DNA from: Lachnospiraceae bacterium
Lineage (GTDB): Bacteria > Bacillota > Clostridia > Lachnospirales > Lachnospiraceae
Length of the DNA: 7,222 nt
Direction: 5' to 3'
NCBI GenBank assembly: GCA_017958465.1
Contig: JAGDCQ010000196.1
Span: forward strand, 1 to 7,222
Shown: in pieces, positions 1 through 4,855 of the stretch
Layout of the letters: each line of letters opens with the position of its first letter
How positions within the stretch are numbered: the stretch's first letter is position 1
Notes under the pieces: generated by a model
Told to the model about the DNA's origin: nothing
What the model saw: only the letters and a program-made list of their open reading frames with translations
Databases searched by the model: none
Position numbers and translations under genes: made by a program

Positions 1-543
1 CTTGGCATTGCAGCCTTAGTCCTTGGATTTGGCGCGGAAAGTCTTATTGCGGACGTGGTAACAGGCTTCTTCTTCCTGTTCGAAAACCAGTTCAACGTCG
101 GAGATATCATCGAGGTTGACGGCTTCAGGGGAACTGTTGAAAGCATCGAGATCAGGACTATCAGCATCAAGGATGCCGGCGGAAACGTTAAGATAATCAA
201 CAATTCACAGCTTAAAAACGTTATCAACCGCTCAAAACAGGGCTCGGTTGCGGTAAGCACCATAGGCGTGTCTTATTCGGTCGACCTTGACGAGCTTGAA
301 AAGAAGCTTCCGGCCATGCTCGAAGCCATAAAGGGGGCGCATCCCGAAGTATTTATCGGTGCCGTTTCCTACATGGGTGTTGATGAGCTTGCGTCATCAA
401 GTGTGGTACTGAAATTTAAGGCTGAGGTTTCGGAGTCTAATATCTTTACGGGCCGACGCCTTCTGAACAAGGAGCTTAAATGCGCATTTGACCGCGCGGG
501 GATCGAAATCCCGTTCCCGCAGCTGGATGTTCACACAAAATAA
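1..543 (+). CDS. MscS-family mechanosensitive ion channel, C-terminal part (5' end off window)
   Basis: The frame is open from base 1 to a TAA at 541-543, giving the last 180 residues of a small-conductance mechanosensitive channel; the true start lies upstream. The visible part begins in the pore-lining helix (Gly/Ala-rich, LGIAALVLGFGAESL at residues 1-15), continues through FFFLFENQFNVGDIIEV (residues 23-39), where the helix meets the beta domain, then GTVESIEIRT, the start of the MscS beta domain. It ends in the alpha/beta vestibule domain with the family-typical FDRAGIEIPFPQLDV near the C-terminus. E. coli MscS has closely similar ends (FDAAGISFPYPQMDV). Such channels open under membrane tension and release solutes during hypo-osmotic shock. 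The missing N-terminal membrane helices prevent any subfamily call, and ion selectivity cannot be judged. It is followed 12 bases later by a small membrane-protein gene on the same strand, probably in one operon. Confidence 0.93.
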   Translation, partial: LGIAALVLGFGAESLIADVVTGFFFLFENQFNVGDIIEVDGFRGTVESIEIRTISIKDAGGNVKIINNSQLKNVINRSKQGSVAVSTIGVSYSVDLDELEKKLPAMLEAIKGAHPEVFIGAVSYMGVDELASSSVVLKFKAEVSESNIFTGRRLLNKELKCAFDRAGIEIPFPQLDVHTK

Positions 544-548
544 AGGAG
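543..548 (+). promoter_or_regulatory. Ribosome binding site that fixes the start of the small membrane protein
   Basis: AAGGAG begins on the last base of the upstream TAA stop codon and sits 7 bases before ATG 556. This supports ATG 556 over the in-frame TTG at 550, which would lie only one base after the motif. The overlap of stop codon and binding site suggests that ribosomes leaving the channel gene can reload on the next gene. Confidence 0.8.
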
Positions 549-555
549 CTTGTCT

Positions 556-930
556 ATGGCAGATGAATTCTTTGAAGTAAAGGATGAGTTTTTTGCTCCG
601 GGTGCAGAGTTCGAAACGTCTTCGGGCGAACTGTTCAAAGGCGCATCCTCGGAGTATTTTGACCATGCGGCTGCCGGCTCCTTTTCGGAAAATGATAAAC
701 ACAGGGGGCGTGTGCATTTCAGGCGTATGATGCTTTACGCGTCCTGTTCACTTGTCCTTACGGTTGCGGTAACAACAGCTGTAACGGGCGGCGGTCTCTG
801 GGGTGGGAGCTCATCGGACGATTCGGGCTATGACTATGAATACGAGTATGAACATGAACATGAGCACGAGCACGAATTTGACGATTACGAGTATGACAAT
901 TACGAGGATTATTACAAAGATCTGATATGA
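556..930 (+). CDS. Small single-span membrane protein with Tyr/Glu/His/Asp-rich C-terminal tail, function unknown
   Basis: I do not recognise this 124-residue protein. Three parts are visible. Residues 1-47 form an acidic, Phe/Glu-rich N-terminal region (ADEFFEVKDEFFAPGAEF) with no Cys. Residues 48-57 are basic (KHRGRVHFRR), followed by one hydrophobic segment at about 58-78 that ends in Gly-rich GGGLWGG. Residues 85-124 are a Ser/Asp stretch and then an almost pure Tyr/Glu/His/Asp tail with four consecutive Glu-His pairs (about residues 99-106). By the positive-inside rule the N-terminus should be cytoplasmic and the tail outside. His plus carboxylate residues suggest metal or proton binding, but that is inference. 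The gene lies between an MscS-type channel (12-base gap) and a MATE exporter (4-base ATGA overlap), so it is probably co-expressed with both and may be an accessory subunit. The clean start site, coupling and varied synonymous codons in the tail argue for a real gene. Confidence 0.8.
   Translation: MADEFFEVKDEFFAPGAEFETSSGELFKGASSEYFDHAAAGSFSENDKHRGRVHFRRMMLYASCSLVLTVAVTTAVTGGGLWGGSSSDDSGYDYEYEYEHEHEHEHEFDDYEYDNYEDYYKDLI
927..930 (+). promoter_or_regulatory. ATGA stop/start overlap, likely translational coupling
   Basis: ATG (927-929) of the MATE gene overlaps TGA (928-930) of the small membrane protein gene. No good Shine-Dalgarno motif precedes this ATG, so translation of the exporter probably depends on termination-reinitiation after the small gene. 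This would tie the amounts of the two proteins together. Confidence 0.65.
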
Positions 931-2303
931 GCTCAAATAATACTACTACAGCCCTTGAAAAAAACATAATGACCAAGGGCTCTATACAAAAGAAAATAAT
1001 CGCTTTTGCCGTCCCGCTGTTCATCGGCAACCTGTTTCAGCAGCTTTATAACGCTGTCGACTCGGTAATAGTCGGGAACTTTGTGGGCGATAATGCGCTT
1101 GCTGCCGTCAGCTCCGCAGGAAACCTGATCTTCATGATCGTAGGCTTCTTTAACGGGATCTCTGTCGGTGCAGGCGTGATCGTTGCACGTTATATCGGTG
1201 CAAAAGATGATGAAAACGTCGAGAGGTCCGTCCATACCACGGTGGCACTGGGCCTTGTTTTCTCGGCCATAATGACACTTATAGGCGTTCTTTTGACGCC
1301 TGTCTTTCTAAACTGGATGAACACCCCCGCAGAGGTCTTCCCTGAGTCCGTAACGTATTTCAGGGTTTATTTCGCAGGCTCTCTGGGACTTATAATGTAC
1401 AACCTGCTCGTAGGTATCCTGCAGGCAGCGGGCGATTCAAAGAACCCCCTGATGTATCTTATTATTTCATCTGTTGTGAATACGCTCCTCGATCTGCTGT
1501 TTGTAGCAGTGCTCGGAATGGGCGTTGGCGGTGCCGCGCTTGCGACCATTATAGCCCAGCTTTTGAGCGCAGTTCTCTGCTTTATCAAGCTTGTGCGTTC
1601 AACTGAGATCTACAGGATCGTGCCGCAGCGGATAAGGCTTGAGATGGATATGGTGCGGAATATCTTCAAATTCGGCCTTCCGTCCGGCCTGCAGAATTCG
1701 ATCATGTCCTTTTCAAACGTTGTTATACAGTCGTTTATCAATGCGTTCGGACCGGAAGCCATGGCAGGTATCGGGTCGTACGTTAAGATCGAAGGCTTTG
1801 TGTTCATTCCGGTAACAAGCTTTGCCATGGCGATCACCACGTTTGTAAGCCAGAACCTTGGCGCCGGTGAATACGAGCGCACAAAGAAAGGTATCCGCTT
1901 CGGAATGATCTGCGTAATGATCGCCGCAGAGGCGCTCGGCATTTTGCTGTTCATCTTTGCGGAGCCGCTTGTAAGCCTGTTTACGAAGGATAATAATCCG
2001 GACGTTATTTATTACGGGATGCTGCGTTCAAGGATTGTAACGCTTTTCTTCTTCATTTGCGCGTACACGCACTTTATGGCAGCGGTCCTCAGGGGTGCCG
2101 GAAAACCGATGATCCCCATGTTCGTATTCCTGTTCTGCTGGTGCGCGATGCGTGTGCTCATTCTTTTCGTAACGGAGATATTCGTGCATACCATCTACAC
2201 GACGTTCATTGTTTACCCGGTAACCTGGACCATAAGCTCTATTACGCTGTTTATCTATTATAAGCATCTTAGGATCGACAAGGATGCGCATTACGGGATG
2301 TGA
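927..2303 (+). CDS. MATE-family efflux transporter
   Basis: This is a complete 458-residue integral membrane protein of normal MATE length, with hydrophobic segments throughout, consistent with the 12 helices of the family. The two halves show the family's internal pseudo-symmetry: AVPLFIGNLFQQLYNAVDSV (residues 28-47) and GAGVIVARYIGA (81-92) in the first half, GLPSGLQNSIMSF (250-262) and FVSQNLGAGEYERTKKG (306-322) in the second. QAAGDSKNP (166-174) and RGAGKPMIPM (389-398) are the matching loop motifs. MATE proteins export organic cations, drugs or metabolites using a Na+ or H+ gradient; the substrate here cannot be read from sequence. The N-terminus resembles the YoeA-like clade common in Firmicutes (inference). 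ATG 927 was chosen because it overlaps the upstream stop codon; the next in-frame Met (residue 15, base 969) has no Shine-Dalgarno motif either and would lose the coupling. The next gene starts 38 bases downstream. Confidence 0.95.
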   Translation: MSSNNTTTALEKNIMTKGSIQKKIIAFAVPLFIGNLFQQLYNAVDSVIVGNFVGDNALAAVSSAGNLIFMIVGFFNGISVGAGVIVARYIGAKDDENVERSVHTTVALGLVFSAIMTLIGVLLTPVFLNWMNTPAEVFPESVTYFRVYFAGSLGLIMYNLLVGILQAAGDSKNPLMYLIISSVVNTLLDLLFVAVLGMGVGGAALATIIAQLLSAVLCFIKLVRSTEIYRIVPQRIRLEMDMVRNIFKFGLPSGLQNSIMSFSNVVIQSFINAFGPEAMAGIGSYVKIEGFVFIPVTSFAMAITTFVSQNLGAGEYERTKKGIRFGMICVMIAAEALGILLFIFAEPLVSLFTKDNNPDVIYYGMLRSRIVTLFFFICAYTHFMAAVLRGAGKPMIPMFVFLFCWCAMRVLILFVTEIFVHTIYTTFIVYPVTWTISSITLFIYYKHLRIDKDAHYGM

Positions 2304-2341
2304 TGCGGCAGTAAGGTCCGGATGCCCCATTGGTGAGAGTG

Positions 2342-3481
2342 ATGAAGATACTTGTTGTTGTGAATAATCTATATTCCAACGGGAACGGTGTTTCCGTTTC
2401 CGCAAGCCGGGCCGTGCAGTACCTTAAGGAGGCGGGCGCTGACGTTCGCGTGCTTTCCTGTAAAAATCCCGCGAAGGACGGACCGGCCCCGGATTATGCC
2501 CTTCCAAGGCTCCACAATCCGATCTCGGACTTTTTTAAGAAAAAGTCGGGGTTTTATCCTGCTGCCATAAATAACGCCGTAATTAGGGAAGCTGTGCGCT
2601 GGGCGGATGTGGTCCAGCTGGAGGAACCCTTCGGCCTTCAAAAGCGTGTGTGCGAGATTGCGGAGGAGGAAGGAAAGCCGGTGACGGCCTCCTACAATAT
2701 CCACCCGGAAAATATCACTGCCTATGTGAAAATGCACGGCAACGCCCTTGTTAACGCCCTGCTGTTCCGCAACTGGAAGAAGAACGTTTACGACAGGTGC
2801 GCGGCTGTCCGCTGTCCCAATGAGGAGACAAAGGAGTTTCTTGAAAAGAAAGGCATAAAAGCCAAGCTTTTTGTGATCCCAAACGGGTGCCCACCGGCGG
2901 ATGCGCCTTTTGAGCTCCCTTTTGAGAAGAAACAGAGCCTGTTTTACATTGTTTCAAGCGGCAGGCTTTCGGTGGAAAAGGACCAGGTGACACTGCTGAA
3001 AGCCATGCAGTATTCAAAGCATCACGCAAGGATAAAGCTTGTCTTTGCGGGGAAGGGGCCGTGCCTTGGAGCTCTTAAAGATACAGCGGAGGCTTTAAGG
3101 CGCTCGGGCGCTGTGATGCGGGAGCCCTTGTTTGGCTTCTTCACACCGGAGCAGCTAAAAGGTCTCTATTCCCTGGCCGACCTTTACGTGCATTGCGCGT
3201 TTGTGGAGGTTGAAGGTCTTGCCTGTATGGAAGCGATCAGTAACGGAGTTGTGCCGGTCATCGCGAAAGGAAAAAAGACGGCGGCTTCAAGGCTTGCTGT
3301 TGCGGAACACGGGACTTTCCCGGCACACAGCGCAAAAGAGCTTGCAGAGTGCATAGACTACTGGATCGAGCACGAGGACGAGCGAAAAGCCCTGTCCGAA
3401 AAGCTGAAAGCGGATTTTAAGCCGCAGGACTGCAAACAGACAGCCGAAGAGATGATCGCGCTGTTCAGATATGTGATATGA
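2342..3481 (+). CDS. GT4-type glycosyltransferase (diacylglycerol glucosyltransferase-like)
   Basis: This is a 379-residue GT-B fold glycosyltransferase. The N-terminal Rossmann domain opens with MKILVVVNNLYSNGNGVSVS, the usual first strand and glycine-rich loop. An acceptor-side segment NIHPENITAYV (about residues 119-129) resembles the PENIT motif of Firmicutes diacylglycerol glucosyltransferase-like proteins. The donor domain carries GRLSVEKD (207-214), FAGKGP (235-240) and the E-x7-E nucleotide-sugar motif in the form EVEGLACME (Glu289 and Glu297). GT4 enzymes transfer a sugar from a nucleotide sugar with retention; the acceptor may be a membrane lipid or another envelope glycan, but this is inference. 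ATG 2342 was chosen because the protein then starts exactly at the first beta strand. In-frame TTG 2330, GTG 2333 and GTG 2339 would add one to four residues, and no strong ribosome binding site decides among them. It is the last gene of the plus-strand run, with a terminator directly after its stop. Confidence 0.9.
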   Translation: MKILVVVNNLYSNGNGVSVSASRAVQYLKEAGADVRVLSCKNPAKDGPAPDYALPRLHNPISDFFKKKSGFYPAAINNAVIREAVRWADVVQLEEPFGLQKRVCEIAEEEGKPVTASYNIHPENITAYVKMHGNALVNALLFRNWKKNVYDRCAAVRCPNEETKEFLEKKGIKAKLFVIPNGCPPADAPFELPFEKKQSLFYIVSSGRLSVEKDQVTLLKAMQYSKHHARIKLVFAGKGPCLGALKDTAEALRRSGAVMREPLFGFFTPEQLKGLYSLADLYVHCAFVEVEGLACMEAISNGVVPVIAKGKKTAASRLAVAEHGTFPAHSAKELAECIDYWIEHEDERKALSEKLKADFKPQDCKQTAEEMIALFRYVI

Positions 3482-3530
3482 AAAAAAGACGCTTCGGTCC
3501 GGTTTGCGGCCAGATCGAAACGTCTTTTTT
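3482..3530. terminator. Bidirectional rho-independent terminator between convergent genes
   Basis: AAAAAAGACG (3482-3491) pairs perfectly with CGTCTTTTTT (3521-3530). Inside, TTCG (3493-3496) pairs with CGAA (3516-3519), TC (3498-3499) with GA (3513-3514), and GG (3501-3502) with CC (3510-3511) around a short loop; there are mismatches at 3492/3520 and 3500/3512 and a G-T pair at 3497/3515. Read on plus it ends in a T run directly after the glycosyltransferase stop. Read on minus it also ends in a T run, 22 bases past the lipoprotein stop. It can therefore serve both gene blocks. The basal A-T pairs double as the U tracts. Confidence 0.88.
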
Positions 3531-3552
3531 ATGCGCGTTTTTGCGCGTTTGA

Positions 3553-4821
3553 TCAATAAGGTTTTGTAAGACTGAAAGTGAAGAAAGTAATGAATTCCTT
3601 GTTTTCTTCTTCGGAGTAATTGAAGACATAAACGTCAAGCAGCCGGTATTCTTTATCCCACTCAACTGTCAGCATCTCTGCGGTCCCGGTTTCATCCGCA
3701 TTGGTGAAGACCATACGTCCGTCTCTCGGAACATAAGGGAAACTTGCTATATCGCCGGCCCAGCCGTTCCAGTGTACTTCAAAGGATTGGCCTCCCGCGT
3801 TGTCCCAGGCGGTGTAGTCGTTTATCTCTTCCTCTGTAAACTTCGAGCGGAGCTGATAGTGCTTAGTATTCGGCGCGGTACCGTCATCGTAATAGATGGT
3901 CCATTCAAGCTCCCCGTCATTGAGGAACGTGAGGCGTACATCGAAGGGTTCCTCTGCGGAGATAACACATGCTTCACCGAGCCATGCGGCATAGGAACGG
4001 CAATACCACTCGGCAGGCGTTTCTTTATCCTCTGCCGACGGCGGGTTAACGAAATCCTCGTAGTACGTCATATCGGGGAAGGTCCTTTCCCTGGTGAACA
4101 CAAAGCTGTTGAAGATGGGGAAAGAGCCGTTGTCCATTACAAACATATACTCACCCTTGAGGGTGCCGTCTTCCTGCACGTCTATGATCATCAGCGCGCC
4201 CGCGTCAAACTCCTCGGCAGAGGCAAAAACAAGGTGCCCGGCAGAGTAGTCTGTTGGAGTCTCGGTCTGGTCTACCACGCAGTAGTTCCAGGATTCATAC
4301 ATGGCCTTTTCTTCGCTTGTAAACTCGAACTTCGGAATATAGTAGCTCATCCTTGTGTCCTCGGAGAAAAGGTAATGCGTGGTGGTGCTTATCAGAGCCA
4401 TGTGTCCGTCGTCAAAAAACAGCCTGATATCGAGCTCGGGATCCTCTGCACATACCATGGGATCGCCCTCGTTCGGAGTATATTCGCTTGCATACCAGTA
4501 GCCTTCAAGATCCTCTTTAGTGATCCCGCTCGCCGGCACCTCGGTGGGTGTGGGCGTCTCGGTGGGGGTAGGTGTGGGCGTCTCGGTTGGAGTAGGCGTT
4601 TCGGTCGGAGTCGGGGCTTCCGTTGCAGATGGTGTTGGAGCCTCAGTATTTGTGGGGGCAGGGGCCTCTGTAGCGTTTTGCTGCGGGGACTGTGTCAAAG
4701 GGTCAGCCGCCGGAGTAGGTGTGTCCGCCCTTCCGGTGCAGGATACGAGTGTGCTGAGAGCAAGGCAGAGAACAAGCACAGCTGCCGCCTTTTTCATGAT
4801 ACGTTTCTTAAGTAAAAGCAT
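3553..4821 (-). CDS. Secreted lipoprotein with Thr/Pro/Glu linker and two copies of an unrecognised domain
   Basis: This 422-residue protein has a type II (lipoprotein) signal peptide: basic N-terminus (KKRIMKK), hydrophobic core at about residues 12-24 and lipobox LVSC with the lipidated Cys at position 28. Residues 29-99 form a low-complexity Thr/Pro/Glu/Ala linker, typical of cell-wall-spanning spacers in Gram-positive lipoproteins. Residues about 102-245 and 267-420 are two diverged copies of one beta-rich, aromatic and acidic domain: EDPELDIRLFFDDG (126-139) matches EEPFDVRLTFLNDG (290-303), and each copy has a later F-T-x-E-E segment (167-171 and its counterpart). I do not recognise the domain family; no catalytic motif is evident. 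A binding or surface-exposed role is inference. ATG 4821 is set by AAGGAGG five bases upstream; a reading extended to 4929 would overlap the upstream gene and lose the signal peptide position. The gene follows the NAD synthetase gene by 34 bases with no terminator, so it is probably co-transcribed, though no functional link is evident. Confidence 0.9.
   Translation of the reverse strand: MLLLKKRIMKKAAAVLVLCLALSTLVSCTGRADTPTPAADPLTQSPQQNATEAPAPTNTEAPTPSATEAPTPTETPTPTETPTPTPTETPTPTEVPASGITKEDLEGYWYASEYTPNEGDPMVCAEDPELDIRLFFDDGHMALISTTTHYLFSEDTRMSYYIPKFEFTSEEKAMYESWNYCVVDQTETPTDYSAGHLVFASAEEFDAGALMIIDVQEDGTLKGEYMFVMDNGSFPIFNSFVFTRERTFPDMTYYEDFVNPPSAEDKETPAEWYCRSYAAWLGEACVISAEEPFDVRLTFLNDGELEWTIYYDDGTAPNTKHYQLRSKFTEEEINDYTAWDNAGGQSFEVHWNGWAGDIASFPYVPRDGRMVFTNADETGTAEMLTVEWDKEYRLLDVYVFNYSEEENKEFITFFTFSLTKPY
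4540..4611 (-). repeat. Degenerate tandem repeat coding for the TPTPTE linker
   Basis: This stretch encodes residues 71-94 of the lipoprotein, a run of TPTE and TP units. On the plus strand a 17-base block (GGTGTGGGCGTCTCGGT) is repeated exactly at 4547-4563 and 4571-4587, a 24-base period; other units are degenerate. A looser APTxxTEAPTP-type repetition continues on the N-terminal side to about 4671. Such tracts tend to vary in unit number between strains by slippage or recombination; the frame is kept when whole units change. Confidence 0.8.
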
Positions 4822-4826
4822 TTTAT

Positions 4827-4833
4827 CCTCCTT
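4827..4833 (-). promoter_or_regulatory. Strong ribosome binding site of the lipoprotein gene
   Basis: On the minus strand this reads AAGGAGG, five bases before ATG 4821. It decides the start of the lipoprotein and implies high translation. It lies within the 34-base gap after the NAD synthetase stop; I see no promoter or terminator in that gap. Confidence 0.85.
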
Positions 4834-4855
4834 AAAGAACTGCACAGCTTGGGCT

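Noticed and set aside
550..555. TTG 550 as start of the small membrane protein
   Set aside because: It lies one base after the AAGGAG motif, too close; ATG 556 has ideal spacing.
836..915. His/Glu tail as a cloning artefact or purification tag
   Set aside because: It is not a run of pure His, the codons vary, and the tail continues naturally to a stop that overlaps the next gene.
2330..2341. TTG 2330, GTG 2333 or GTG 2339 as start of the glycosyltransferase
   Set aside because: They add one to four residues before the first beta strand. AAGG at 2313-2316 is 13 bases from TTG 2330, so they cannot be fully excluded, but ATG 2342 fits family N-termini best.
4540..4690. Repeats as a CRISPR array
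   Set aside because: The units are short, degenerate, without spacers, and in frame within a coding sequence.
3772..4815. Long plus-strand open frame of 347 codons opposite the lipoprotein gene
   Set aside because: It is antisense to a well supported lipoprotein with signal peptide and ribosome binding site; its product is Arg/Gly/Cys-rich at the end, mirroring the Thr/Pro/Glu linker, and it has no recognisable domain.
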